A stretch of DNA of 64,000 nucleotides from an uncultured Acidimicrobiales bacterium (GCA_938002965.1 CALKZY010000018.1:186001-250000), one strand, 5' to 3'; shown: positions 7,887 through 18,600, counted from the first letter of the stretch. A program made the numbers and translations. Notes: generated by a model from the letters alone, not told the origin.

Positions 7887-8066
7887 ATGCAGAGCATGAC
7901 CGACCCTACAAGGATGTTGGGACGTCAGACGCAGGTCGACACTTCGACCGGCTCGATTCGTGGAACGGTTCTCGCCGTTGGGGCCAAGGGAGTGTCCATC
8001 GCCATTGAGCGTCAGGTCGTTCGAGTGCACCCGTCGCAGATTTTGGGAATACACACCTACAACTAA
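7887..8066 (+). CDS. 59-aa protein of unknown function, missed by the ORF track
   Basis: ATG at 7887 follows AGGAG by about 9 nt and a good promoter, and the frame runs 59 codons to a TAA. The sequence is beta-strand-rich (GSIRGTVLAVGAKG, SIAIERQVVRVHPS) with a net positive charge and no membrane segment, so it could be a small barrel-type nucleic-acid or protein binder. That suggestion comes from composition only. It precedes the FHA-protease gene by 244 bp, an interval that contains no other convincing gene; the ORF at 7960-8190 overlaps it out of frame and is rejected. Confidence 0.7.
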   Translation: MQSMTDPTRMLGRQTQVDTSTGSIRGTVLAVGAKGVSIAIERQVVRVHPSQILGIHTYN

Positions 8067-8310
8067 CGGGAGATCTCTAGCGGCGTCGCTGACCCATGTC
8101 GGAGACGGTGAAAGCCTGCTGTTCGGTCGCGTCCGCGCCATCGGGGCAAACCACCGGGTCGGACCCACAAGCATGAACAATGTCGCCTAACGTCCCGACA
8201 ACGGTTACCTTTTACACTTAGCTAGTTGCAATAGCTAGGCCGCGCTAGGTTTCGGGAGGCTCACAGGTGGTTTTGAGGGTGCTTGCAGAGTTGCGAGGAA
8301 TAGGTCTCTC

Positions 8311-10365
8311 GTGAACTCACGTGACATCGAGATTACCTGGCTGGGGAATACCGTCCGTTTTGATATGGACAGTTCACCCGTGGTGATCGGTCGTTCATCG
8401 GCTTCGTCGATCATGATTCCCGACGGGATTGTTTCGCGCCGCCATTTAGTCTTGACATGGACCGGAGAGCGTTGGGACGTCGAGGACGTGTCGACTCATG
8501 GCACCTTCGATCCGATAGGCGTAAAGCTCTCGCGCACCTGGGTCATCGGCTCCGACGGCGCAGTTCGACTCGGCAGCGGAGACGGCACCGAAATCTACTT
8601 TAGGTTGGTTTCGGCTGATGCCCCGCCGCCTATTGACGAGTCGGCGTACGGACCCAAGACCGTTGTGGATTACAGTCCGCCGCCTCGCCCCCGAAGCAGC
8701 GACGGCATGCTGGTGATCCCGGACGAGTCGGTTGTTGACGAGGCCGATCGGGTCGACATTGTCTCGGCCTCGGATCAGCCGTCAGCGCTTCCTGTCGATT
8801 CTCCTGCCATGGCTCAATCGAGTCTTGCCGACTCCCCCGCGGGGGCAAATTCGAACCTTGCCGGGGCTCCCGAATTTCCGCAACCAAACCTGGCCGACCC
8901 CCCAGCCCACGTCGGTGGTGGGCTCGCCCCCGCACCTTCAGCCCACAGCGAGTTGGATGGCCCCTCCATGGTCGACGGCCCGGCCTCTGTGGACGGCCTA
9001 GCCCCTGTGGACGGAACTGTGGTAATGGACGGCCCGGCCGACGGGTCCCAGCTCGTTGATCCGCTGCCCTCGACCCCTGAACCGGAGCTGGATCTGCGCG
9101 GCCCCAACCCGTCTGTAGACCTGAGCGGTTCCGGAGGCCTGGCGTTTCCGCCCCCACCTGATGGCATGTCCGACGACGGCGATCTCCCCAACCCGGCAGA
9201 GACCTTTGTCGAATCGTCCACTCTGCGGCTGCATGTTGACGGCGAGGACTACCTGTTCTTGCCCGGCGTAGAGATCACGATCGGTCGAGATCCAAGCTGC
9301 ACGGTTGTGGTCGATGAGCATCACACCCTGGTGTCACGAAAGCACCTTCGGGTTGTGCATCAGAGTGGCCGCTGGTGGTTCGAGGACATCTCATCGAAGG
9401 GGAGCTACGTCGACGGGCGCGCCTTGTCGGGCCCCTACAAGGCCGAAGGTGCCTTTGTTGTCGAGCTTGGCGATCGAGTTGGAGGAACGCCACTGCGGGT
9501 CGTAACCTCCGGCGAACACAAGGCCCCGCGCAACGTCGCCGCCATCGCCGTGGCCGCCATTGCCGGTGTTGCCCTTCTACTCGTCAGCTTTCTCGCCTGG
9601 TTGATGTTCCGTGGCGGGGCCGACGAGGCGGCAACTCTTGACGACGCCAAGCAGTCAACCGTCATGCTTCTGGCCGGAAACGGGCGAGGATCGGGCTTCT
9701 TTGTTTCTGACTCGTTGATCTTGACAAACCAGCACGTTGCCGCTCTGGCCGACCAGCTGGTCGTGGCGGTGTCGGAAGAATCCGATGAGCCAGCGCAAAT
9801 TCGCTACATCGCTCAGTTGGTTGAGAGCCACCCGTTCCTGGACCTGGCGGTCCTGAGAGTCACCAACAGCGCTCAAGTCAACGAGAGCGGCACCGTCGAC
9901 ATTGGATCGGAGATCGAATCTCTCGACGTGCCAACCCTCGACATCGGCTCATCCGGCGACGTAACGCTGGGTGACGCCATCTTCAGCACCGGTTTCCCCG
10001 GTCGTCTGGCTGTGGCCAGTACCGACGACAGCGGACAACTGCGACTGTCACCGGTTTCAACCAGTCGTGGAGAAGCCGCGAGCTTCACCATTTGGCCGGG
10101 CTGTTCCAATCCTGAATTCGAAAACTTCATCCCGGTCGACGCCCCGGAGGGCGTGACCTGTGACCCTGATGGCGACGTCAATCGAGGTGTCCTCATTGCG
10201 TCGTTCGTCAGCGGAGAGGGAGCCTCGGGTAGCCCGGTTGTCCACGACGGGAAGGTAGTGGCCGTCGTGTTCGCCGGCGAACGGACAGAGCCCAATGTGT
10301 CTCGCAGCATCACCAGCGAGGCGTTTGACGGCTGGCTGGACGAAGTGTTGGCGACCGAGGAGTAG
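8311..10365 (+). CDS. Membrane serine protease with two cytoplasmic FHA domains
   Basis: A 684-aa protein. FHA domain 1 spans about residues 5-95 (VVIGRSS, VSRRHLVL, STHGTF). A Pro/Asp/Ala-rich linker follows to about 300, then FHA domain 2 at about 301-400 (ITIGRDPSC, LVSRKHLRV, SSKGSYVDG). One transmembrane helix lies at about 407-434. The exported part is a trypsin/HtrA-like protease with an apparently intact triad: His475 in TNQHVA, Asp511 in FLDLAVL and Ser641 in GASGSPVV. There is no PDZ domain. FHA domains bind phosphothreonine, so the protease is probably controlled by the adjacent Ser/Thr kinase. The GTG start is preceded by GAGGAATAGG. Confidence 0.88.
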   Translation: MNSRDIEITWLGNTVRFDMDSSPVVIGRSSASSIMIPDGIVSRRHLVLTWTGERWDVEDVSTHGTFDPIGVKLSRTWVIGSDGAVRLGSGDGTEIYFRLVSADAPPPIDESAYGPKTVVDYSPPPRPRSSDGMLVIPDESVVDEADRVDIVSASDQPSALPVDSPAMAQSSLADSPAGANSNLAGAPEFPQPNLADPPAHVGGGLAPAPSAHSELDGPSMVDGPASVDGLAPVDGTVVMDGPADGSQLVDPLPSTPEPELDLRGPNPSVDLSGSGGLAFPPPPDGMSDDGDLPNPAETFVESSTLRLHVDGEDYLFLPGVEITIGRDPSCTVVVDEHHTLVSRKHLRVVHQSGRWWFEDISSKGSYVDGRALSGPYKAEGAFVVELGDRVGGTPLRVVTSGEHKAPRNVAAIAVAAIAGVALLLVSFLAWLMFRGGADEAATLDDAKQSTVMLLAGNGRGSGFFVSDSLILTNQHVAALADQLVVAVSEESDEPAQIRYIAQLVESHPFLDLAVLRVTNSAQVNESGTVDIGSEIESLDVPTLDIGSSGDVTLGDAIFSTGFPGRLAVASTDDSGQLRLSPVSTSRGEAASFTIWPGCSNPEFENFIPVDAPEGVTCDPDGDVNRGVLIASFVSGEGASGSPVVHDGKVVAVVFAGERTEPNVSRSITSEAFDGWLDEVLATEE

Positions 10366-10523
10366 GGCCCAACGTTCCATGCTGTCGGGAAGATCTCCCT
10401 GATGGCCGGGACGAGAGATCTGCCCCCAATGCTCACTTGTGGTGGCCTTCCGACCCTTCTGGTCGCAGACGATGCAACCTCGGACATTCTTCCGACTACT
10501 ATGGTTCGGAGGCGTAGGACCAT

Positions 10524-12623
10524 GTGTCCCGTAAAGGAGAGATTCTGAACGTTTCTGGCCTCGCTATCGAGGGCCTGGAAGATGTCGTCCAGATTGGGAC
10601 TGGCGGATCATCGCGTGTTTATCGCGCCCGCCAGACAGCATTGGACCGAGTTGTGGCTGTCAAGGTCATCAACGCCAGCCAGGACCCGAGTGTCGCCCGG
10701 CGGTTCGATCGCGAACGCAAAGCCATGGGACGTCTCTCCAGCCACGAGGGAATCGTTCCGGTCTACAGCACCGGTGTCACCGGTACGGGTGAACCGTACC
10801 TGGTCATGCCCTACTACCCCGATGGATCGCTTCAAGATCAGATAGATGCGGGGCCTGTCCCGTGGCAGATCGCTGTTCGCTATGTCGATGTGGCGGCAGA
10901 AACCATCTCAGTCGCTCATGGAGCCGGAATCGTCCACCTGGACATCAAGCCGGCTAACATCCTGCTGACCCCAAGCGGTGCTCCTCGTATTGCTGACTTT
11001 GGTATCGCCAAGCTGACCTCGTCGACGCACACCGCCCGTACGACCGGCACGGCTTTTACCCCGGCGTATAGCGCCCCCGAGACCTTCCTGGACGGCAAAG
11101 CAACGCCTGCCGCCGACGTCTACGGCCTCGGCGCCACCCTCTGGGCGCTGCTTGTTGGCCATCCGCCGTTCCTGGCTCCGGGCGACGATTCAAATCTGAT
11201 GGCTGTCATCGGCCGCGTAGTGAACAATCCGACCGCGCAGATAAACCATCTCGCACCTCAACAGATATGCGAAGTGGTGTACAAAGCGATGGAGAAAAGG
11301 CCCCAGGACCGCTTCGCCAGCGCCTCGGATTTCTCAGCCGCTCTAAAGCAAGCACTCGAGGCCGGGCAGAATACGGCGGCCAACACGCACGCCGCGGCAG
11401 CTCCTGCCCCAGTCCATGCCGGGGCGAGTACCCAGGTGTTCGCCGCCAGCGGCCCGGTTGTCGCATCGGCCCGCACGATGGAACCGGGTCCAGCTACGGT
11501 CCAACCCTACGACGAGCCGGCTCCGGTGTTCGAAACGGCCCCAACGCCCGGCCGAAGCCTTCTGCAGAGTGAAGCAGAAGTTGCACCTCATGCCGTGGCT
11601 TATCGCGAGCCGGTTCAACGCACACCCCTCGTCGATTTCGACCGCTTCAGGTTCGGACCGGCGTTGGTCGGGCTAATTGCCCTGCTTGGCATGGGAATGC
11701 TGGTGGCGTGGGCACTGAACCGACCGGCGTCAGATGATCTGGCTACCAGCGAGTCCGCTGTCCCAGCGGCTCCATCTGTCACGACGACAACCGAGGCTGT
11801 TCCTGCGGTCGAACCTTCGGTAAATACCCTGATCGGAAGCGGATTCGGAAACGAGTCCGGGACTGCCGACGAAGACTCTACGTCAACAACGGCCACTACT
11901 GTCGAACCTACCACCACGGCAACAACTGAGGTGGAACAGTCGAGTTCAACGGAAACTACCGAGACCACGGTCGAAGAGACGACAACTACGTCCGAAGACA
12001 ACACGACGACCACCGAAGAGACGACCACCACGTCTACGTCTGAGCCACAGGGTGAGCTGCAGGCGCCGGAGGGCGTCGACGCCCAGATGGACGGCACCTC
12101 GGTTCAGTTGACTTGGACCGCACCCACTTCTGGGCCGGCTCCTGAGTCCTATGTCGTGTATCGCGACGGTGAGCCTGTGGCCAACGTCGATAGCTCGCCC
12201 TACTCCGATGACGATGTCCCGCTGGGTGAGCGGTCATACCGCATCGGCTCGGTCAGTGAGGGCCCGGACGCAGTCACCGTACTGTCCAGCGCCGTACGCA
12301 TTGTCGTCGTTGAACAGCCGGTGGAGGAGTTCGCCATCACGGTGACAGTTCTTCGGGTAACCAGCGGTGCCATAACGCTCGAGATCACGGGCAACCAGTG
12401 TGTGTCCGCTTACCGGGTTGGCTACATGGTGACACCGGAACCGGGTGAGCCCGGGGCTCCGCTCGGACCGGTCGTTGAAGACGGCCTTCCATGTCCCGGC
12501 CAGCCGATTCGGATAGCGGGCCTCGATGCCGACACGTCGTATGACATTTCGGTAACGGCACTGAACGAGCTGGGCGAAAGCGCAACGTACCCGCTCCCGA
12601 CGCCCGTGATCACCCAGCCGTAG
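10524..12623 (+). CDS. Membrane Ser/Thr protein kinase with C-terminal fibronectin type III domains
   Basis: A 699-aa PknB-type receptor kinase. The kinase domain covers about residues 16-280: GTGGSSRVYRA (P-loop), VAVKVI (ATP Lys), HLDIKPANIL (catalytic loop, HLD instead of HRD) and ADFGIAKL. The catalytic Asp, DFG and APE-like SAPETF are present, so it should be active despite the missing HRD arginine. A transmembrane helix lies near 376-398, then a Thr/Glu-rich exported stalk and one or two fibronectin type III-like domains from about 512 to the end (GVDAQMDGTSVQLTWTAPTS). It probably phosphorylates partners of the FHA protein 158 bp upstream. Confidence 0.88.
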   Translation: MSRKGEILNVSGLAIEGLEDVVQIGTGGSSRVYRARQTALDRVVAVKVINASQDPSVARRFDRERKAMGRLSSHEGIVPVYSTGVTGTGEPYLVMPYYPDGSLQDQIDAGPVPWQIAVRYVDVAAETISVAHGAGIVHLDIKPANILLTPSGAPRIADFGIAKLTSSTHTARTTGTAFTPAYSAPETFLDGKATPAADVYGLGATLWALLVGHPPFLAPGDDSNLMAVIGRVVNNPTAQINHLAPQQICEVVYKAMEKRPQDRFASASDFSAALKQALEAGQNTAANTHAAAAPAPVHAGASTQVFAASGPVVASARTMEPGPATVQPYDEPAPVFETAPTPGRSLLQSEAEVAPHAVAYREPVQRTPLVDFDRFRFGPALVGLIALLGMGMLVAWALNRPASDDLATSESAVPAAPSVTTTTEAVPAVEPSVNTLIGSGFGNESGTADEDSTSTTATTVEPTTTATTEVEQSSSTETTETTVEETTTTSEDNTTTTEETTTTSTSEPQGELQAPEGVDAQMDGTSVQLTWTAPTSGPAPESYVVYRDGEPVANVDSSPYSDDDVPLGERSYRIGSVSEGPDAVTVLSSAVRIVVVEQPVEEFAITVTVLRVTSGAITLEITGNQCVSAYRVGYMVTPEPGEPGAPLGPVVEDGLPCPGQPIRIAGLDADTSYDISVTALNELGESATYPLPTPVITQP

Positions 12624-12788
12624 GCACAATCACCCGCTCGATGCTGGCTCATCCATGATGCATCAAGCTCACTTTGTTTGCGTTTCCGTTTAGGTCCTGT
12701 ACAGCGCCTCAAACCTGCCAGTACAGTCGTTTTTGCAGCGATATTTTTGCAGTGCTTATTGGGAACTGGGTAGAAGGTGAGTCACTCT

Positions 12789-13343
12789 ATGGGATCAACC
12801 ACGGCCGACGTCGAATTCTGTGAACACGACGAAGTCCCGGCAGCATGTCTTGAATGTCTGGCAATGCCGAAGAAAGTGATCCCTCGACCACCAAGCACTC
12901 CACGTGCCACGAAGAACCCGAGTTCGGCCAATGACAAGATCTCGCCTCTAGCTGGCGACCTCGACATGTCAATGCCCGTCCAAGACGTTGACAAGGCGAT
13001 CGGACTCCCAGAGCTGCCGACACGGGTATTCCCTCACTACCTCCGACGAGGCGGCTGGATCTACCTTCGGACCGGCGAGAAGCTTCAAGCCCGAGTCAAG
13101 GCTGTAAAGGTCATCTGGCAGGACGATCGCTCGGACCTCGCCGATCCCGATCGCCAGCTCGGTTCCGGGATTGCCATTAAGGTGGATCCGCAGACATGGG
13201 GCCCGGTTGACATCCCGCTGGGCGATCTGGCAGATCGTCAGCAAGACGGGTTCCGTTATCTCATGACCAACTCGGACGATTCGGTAACCCACTACCTCGG
13301 TGGTCGGCCCGTTTCAACCGACTCCAATATCGATCTTCGCTAG
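12789..13343 (+). CDS. Hypothetical protein with N-terminal Cys/His motif
   Basis: About 184 aa. The N-terminus carries CEHDEVPAACLECL, which could bind zinc. After a Pro/Ser-rich linker, residues about 70-184 form a globular part with RVFPHYLRRGGWIYLRTGE. No known domain is recognised. AAGGTGA lies 8 nt before the ATG at 12789, which I prefer to the GTG at 12777. It sits between kinase and pseudokinase genes and may be part of the same signalling unit. In its upstream region TTTTTGCAG occurs twice, 14 nt apart. Confidence 0.6.
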   Translation: MGSTTADVEFCEHDEVPAACLECLAMPKKVIPRPPSTPRATKNPSSANDKISPLAGDLDMSMPVQDVDKAIGLPELPTRVFPHYLRRGGWIYLRTGEKLQARVKAVKVIWQDDRSDLADPDRQLGSGIAIKVDPQTWGPVDIPLGDLADRQQDGFRYLMTNSDDSVTHYLGGRPVSTDSNIDLR

Positions 13344-13628
13344 ACCGGTTGGCCTCGGCCAGAAGTCTACTGCTCAGCCTCCGTCTCGCTAGCGCATCGT
13401 AGCTCAGACTCCCTCCGAGCGGGCTTATTCGAGCGCTCTACGGGGAGCCATTCGTTCTGGTGACGCCGCCTGCACCTCGGGTGGCGTCCCGACGCGTCTG
13501 GCCCCGGCATTTCGGGTAGAATAATGTTGCTGTTGCGTGATTCGGCTGGCTGCAGGTAGTAGCTCATGTAGAAGCAGGCGTGCTTCGACACCAGTGTTGT
13601 GGAATCCGGCAGGCGGAAGGTTCCAAGC

Positions 13629-15398
13629 GTGGCGACCACCACAAGATTTGATATCCCGGGCTACGAGGTGGTACGCCTGCTCGATGAGCTTCGAAACCCC
13701 GTGTATGAAGTTCGCCGCATGCCGTCGGAGGACGTTTTCGTCGCAAAGATCGTCGGCGACGAGTACGAGCCTCACTTGCCCGGCCAGCGGGCCAAGGTGG
13801 CTCGCAGAATCAGTCGCATTGTTGGCACCACAGTCGGCTGGGTTCGAATCGATGACCACGGCCCTACTGCCGACGGTCAGACTTACGTTGTCTCTCCCCT
13901 GTTCGAACGAGGCAGTCTCGCCGATCTATTGGACGACGGTGACCCCACCCCCTGGGCCGATGCCGTTCGTTGGATAGCCGGCGCCTCACTATCGGTTGGA
14001 AACCTTCACGCCGAGGGCGTTGCCCTCGGCTTCTTGCGGCCGTCCTCAATTCTTCTGTCGGATGAGAACGAAGCACTGGTTGCCATCTACGGGTTGGCCA
14101 GCCGCCGCTTCGATGATGGAACGTTCCGATTCGAGGCTCCTGAGGTTGTCGACGGACACCCGCCCGACACTCCCAGTGACACCTACTCGTTGGCCCTCAT
14201 CTTGGCCACTCTTCTTATCGGTCGAACACCGGCGTTCGGCGAATCACTCGATGAGTACATAAGCAACCTGGGGCACAAGTGTCCGGAGCCAATCAGGGTC
14301 GTCATCACTAAGTCGTTGAGCTCCGACCCCGGGGCCCGCCATGCCACCGGGGCTGACTTTGCCTACAGCCTGCGAGGCACCACCGAGGAGATCCTCGCAG
14401 CCGAGTACACGGAACTAACCGTCACAACGCACTTTGACGAACAGGAACTGGCGCAGCATCTTCGCCAGTCCAGAGGTGCTCCTACGCCACCTCGGCTGCC
14501 GCCCGCCACTGAGGACCCGACGACGGTTCACCCGACGAGCCCAGGTGAGCAGACGGGTCCCTTAGCCGACCTGTTCGAGATGGCCTCGGTCACCGCCCCA
14601 ATCGACGCGTCGATTCTCAACGAGATTACGGATGCGGCCGAGAAGGCGAACGATGGCGGGACCGAAATCGCTGGGATAAGCGCCGACGAAGCCCTGGCCG
14701 AGCTCGACGAACTGATCGCGGATACGACCGACAACCCTTTTGACGTGCCGTCCATTGACGCCCCTGCCGAATCGTTGGCAGCGGCCTCCGATGAGCTTGA
14801 ATCGTCACATGAAGGTTCGTCTGACGAGACCGAGGATCGCCACGACGACAACGTTCCCTTTATTGCATCTCCCACTGCCGGGGCTAGGACTCAAACCGCC
14901 TCCCCTGACCGGATGCAAAACGTCGCGGTGCGAGTCGAGAACTTCTGGTTCGCAAACCGCCGATCGATCGCGTCGACATTAACCGCACTCGCTGTAGGGG
15001 CAATTGGAGCGGTAGCGATTGTTCTCGCTTTCCGAAGCTACCAGGATGGTCAAACAGCGGCCGTTGAAGGTGCACCGCCGCCGACAACCGAGCCTGTGGT
15101 GATGGCCAATCTCAACAACGATGTGGTATTCATCACCGAACCTCCTCAGACAAATACCACGACGACTACTGCCCCGCCCAGGCGCCGCACCACTACCTCA
15201 GCGGCACCGTCCTCCACCACCGGCACAACGGCAAAGCCTGCCGACGACAAGAAGGCGAAGCCTGACGACGAGGATGATACACCAGCGACGACAGAGGCCG
15301 CCCCTAGCCGATCATCAGCGGTGACGGTCACCGTCACGATTCCACCTGACGTTGACGAGGAGAACGGAAACCGACGGCGCCGGGGCCGAAATCCCTAG
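13629..15398 (+). CDS. Membrane-anchored Ser/Thr pseudokinase
   Basis: About 589 aa. Residues about 1-255 follow the kinase fold (GYEVVRLLDE, VFVAKIV with the ATP-site Lys, GSLADLLDDG, APEVVDGHPPDTPSDTYSLA), but the catalytic loop reads LGFLRPSSILL where active kinases have HRDxKPxNIL, and DFG is replaced by IYG. Both key aspartates are therefore absent. An acidic linker follows, then a transmembrane helix near residue 460 and a Thr/Lys/Asp-rich exported tail ending in an Arg cluster. It is most likely a regulatory or scaffolding pseudokinase, like MviN/Rv3910-type domains. The GTG at 13629 is chosen for the GGAAGG 8 nt upstream. Confidence 0.82.
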   Translation: MATTTRFDIPGYEVVRLLDELRNPVYEVRRMPSEDVFVAKIVGDEYEPHLPGQRAKVARRISRIVGTTVGWVRIDDHGPTADGQTYVVSPLFERGSLADLLDDGDPTPWADAVRWIAGASLSVGNLHAEGVALGFLRPSSILLSDENEALVAIYGLASRRFDDGTFRFEAPEVVDGHPPDTPSDTYSLALILATLLIGRTPAFGESLDEYISNLGHKCPEPIRVVITKSLSSDPGARHATGADFAYSLRGTTEEILAAEYTELTVTTHFDEQELAQHLRQSRGAPTPPRLPPATEDPTTVHPTSPGEQTGPLADLFEMASVTAPIDASILNEITDAAEKANDGGTEIAGISADEALAELDELIADTTDNPFDVPSIDAPAESLAAASDELESSHEGSSDETEDRHDDNVPFIASPTAGARTQTASPDRMQNVAVRVENFWFANRRSIASTLTALAVGAIGAVAIVLAFRSYQDGQTAAVEGAPPPTTEPVVMANLNNDVVFITEPPQTNTTTTTAPPRRRTTTSAAPSSTTGTTAKPADDKKAKPDDEDDTPATTEAAPSRSSAVTVTVTIPPDVDEENGNRRRRGRNP

Positions 15399-15586
15399 CC
15401 AGACCAGCTTGCGACACCGGCAAAGGCGTTTCGACTACATCCTGTTACCAAACCGATACGGAATGATTGTTTCCCAGCCCCCACGACAGAGGTAAGCTGA
15501 CACAGCTCCCCAGCAATTTGGCGGTACGGACGGTGACTGGGAGAATTTGAACCGTTCGGGTTACTCTAACTGAGCCTCAAAGATCG

Positions 15587-15621
15587 GGGCGTGGCCGATG
15601 CGCGGCGGCACGGCCACGCCC
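15587..15621 (+). terminator. Strong hairpin between convergent genes
   Basis: GGGCGTGGCCG and CGGCCACGCCC form an 11-bp perfect stem with a 13-nt loop, followed by TTCTGGGTTTT. It lies between the stop codons of the pseudokinase (+) and the indolepyruvate oxidoreductase (-) and can terminate both. The rest of 15399-15651 shows nothing gene-like. Confidence 0.65.
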
Positions 15622-15651
15622 TTCTGGGTTTTCATGGCATTCTGCCCGTGT

Positions 15652-18600
15652 TCAACCACCCAATCGGGCCTCGGCCGCATCCAATTTGGCTTCGAGGATC
15701 TCGAGTCGTTCTAGTTTCAGATCCTCGTAGCCTCGGACGTCCATTGCCGCTTCCGCCACGGATGTCGCCCAGTCGATGCTCTCCGGTTGGAGATTGGTGA
15801 TCAGCTTGTCCAAGATGGTGATGTATCGACCAACCACGGCCCGCTCTAGTCGGCGCAGGCGAGCATAGCCAAAGGGGTCAAGCGGGGTTCCTCTCAGAAG
15901 CTTTCCTCTCGCCAGAGTCTTCATGACCGGACCGGCCCAGCGAGCGTTGAGACGAATCTTGTCCGTCATTCCCAGCGCTCGAAGCATCGGCGGGTGGAGT
16001 CGCCAGACGACCTTGGCGTTGGGACCACCCACCGCTGCTGCTGATGCAGCTCCCTCGGGCCCAATCAACAGCCTGGCCACCTCATACTCATCTTTGTAGG
16101 CCATCAGCTTGTGCAAGCCGGACGCAGTAGCCAGGCTGAGTGAGCTTGAGTCGGCGTCGACAGAACGCTCAGCGTCGACCACCCGCCCAAGAACATCGAG
16201 GTAGCGTTCTGCATACTTGATGTTCTGGTACTCAACCAGATCACCGGCCAGAAGTCGCACTCGCTCGGTTTCTTCGGTTGGCAGGGCCAAGTCTTCGATT
16301 ATGCGGTCAAGCCGCTGCGGAACCGGAGCAACAGTAATGTCTCCCTTGGCCAAACCCTGATCGGATGCGACCGCTGCACCAGCTAGACCCGCTACTGCCT
16401 CGATCTCATCAGGATCGCCATACCATGCCCTGCCCAGTCGAAAGGACTCGGTGTTGGCTTCCACCGCTACACCATTGAGAGCGATTGCACGCTCCATAGA
16501 TGCAGGAGAAACCGGTAGGCGCCCAGACTGAACGGCCACTCCGAGCAGGAACACATTGGCCGTGGCCGCGTCGCCGAAAACCGCCCGAGTCATGCCGGCA
16601 GCGTCGACGTACCTGTTCTCATCAACAATCGAGCAGGTTTCGATCCGCTCTCTCATCTCGCCTTGGGTCGGGTATTCGACATCGGGCTTGCCCACCATCT
16701 CACCGGTTGGCGTTGGTGTAGCCGAAGCAATGACTGTCGTCCGGCCCGACGAAGCTGATGCCAGGGTCTTGTCAGATACAGCAACCAACATGTCGAATCC
16801 TACGATTACGTCAGCCTCTCCGGCTCCAATCAGGTTTGAGTCGGATGCCTCATGGGCTGACAGGCGCAGATCGCTGACCACAGGGCCAGCCTTCTGAGAC
16901 AGACCGGTCTGATCCAGGCCGCGCACGACCCAGCCGTCGAACATGGCCGCCGTTCCCAGGATCTGAGAAGCCGTCACCACCCCTGTGCCGCCGATTCCGG
17001 CCATGCGGACATTGACAAGATCAACCTCGACCGCATGCGGCGTCTCCAACGGGTTATTGCCGTGGTCATCGTCGTTCCCAATGAGGTGCTGTAGAGCCGC
17101 TCGTCGATCCGTGGGTTTTCCGGTCGACGAGGACTCCTGCGGCTCCACCGTCATGAAACTGGGACAGTCCCCTTCAAGACACGAGAAGTCGAGGTTGCAC
17201 GACGTCTGATCGATTGTCGTCTTGGGCCCAAGAGCGGTCGACATGGTGTGTACGGACAGGCAATTGCTGACCTCACCGCAGTCCCCGCACGCTTCACAGA
17301 CCCGATGGTTGATCACCACCCGCGACGTTGGTTTGACGGCCAATCCTCGTTTGCGTAACCGCCTAGCCTGAGCGGCACAGGCTTGGTCGTGGATGAGAAG
17401 GGTCACGCCGGGTTGAGTAGCCAAGTACTCCTGGGCCTCAACGATTCTGGTTCGTTTCCAGACCCTTGTGGGCGAACCGCTGGCGTTGCTCGGAAGATCA
17501 ACATCTCGGTACTGCTCCGGGTCATCGGTGGTCACCACCACCTCGGTCACACCGTGGGTGAGAGCGAGGCGGGCGATATCCGCCACTCCCAACTGTCCTT
17601 CGGGATCTTGGCCACCGGTCATGGCTACGGTCCCGTTGTAGAGCAACTTGTAGGTCATCGACACGCCAGCGGCAACCGCAGCCTGTACGGCCAACTGTCC
17701 GGAGTGAAAGAACGTTCCATCACCCAGATTTTGGATGAAGTGATCGTCTTCGACGAATGACTGCATTCCTATCCATTGGGCGCCTTCCGACCCCATGCAG
17801 GTGATGCCGGTAACGTCACCTACCTTCTCCTCATCCATCAAGGTGGCGATACCGCTGCACCCGATCCCGGCGCCGATCATCACACCTTCGGGAGCCTTCG
17901 TGCCCCAGTTGTGGGGGCACCCGGAGCAGAAGTACGGCGTTCTCTGAGTGCTCAACGGAATGAGTACTCGTTCTCGTTTGGTCTCCTCCGGGGTGAGCCG
18001 ATCGCTCAGGCGCTCAGCCAAGTGATGGCGAAGCACCGGAGCAATCTTGTCGGCGGTCAAAAATCCATGCCGGGGCACCAAACCCGGGTCGGTCCCGTCT
18101 CCGGAGCCGAAGATCATCGGCCTGTCGGCAGACGAGTAGAGAAGGTCTTTGATCATCCACTCGAGGGCCGGCCCCTTCTCTTCCAGCACGACGACCTGCG
18201 ACAAGCCTTTGGCGAAGCGCCGTATAGGCTCGGCGGCCAGTGGGAACGGCATCGACAAGCGCATCAGTCGAATCCCGGCCGAAGCCAGGTCTTCCGGCTC
18301 TCCCAGGCCGAGTCTCCTTAGAGCCTCAAGCGTTTCCCGATAGGTGTAGCCAGGGGCAACAATGCCACACCAGGCGTTCGGAGCGTCGACTACGACTTCG
18401 TTCAGATTGTTTGCCTCGCTGTACCGGCGGGCCAGCGGAAGACGTACTTCGATAAGCTCCTGTTCCATCTGATTTGTGAACGGAGCGATCAGATTTCCGT
18501 TGGGGCGAACAACGGTTCCAGGTTGTCTGGGGTCTGCAGCGCTCAGCTCGGGCACAACCATCGTTCCGGTTGGGCTCAGCTCTACCGTGCCCGTTCCGTC

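Noticed and set aside
7960-8190. 76-aa ORF overlapping the 59-aa gene
   Set aside because: No ribosome binding site, unlikely composition, and it overlaps a better-supported frame.
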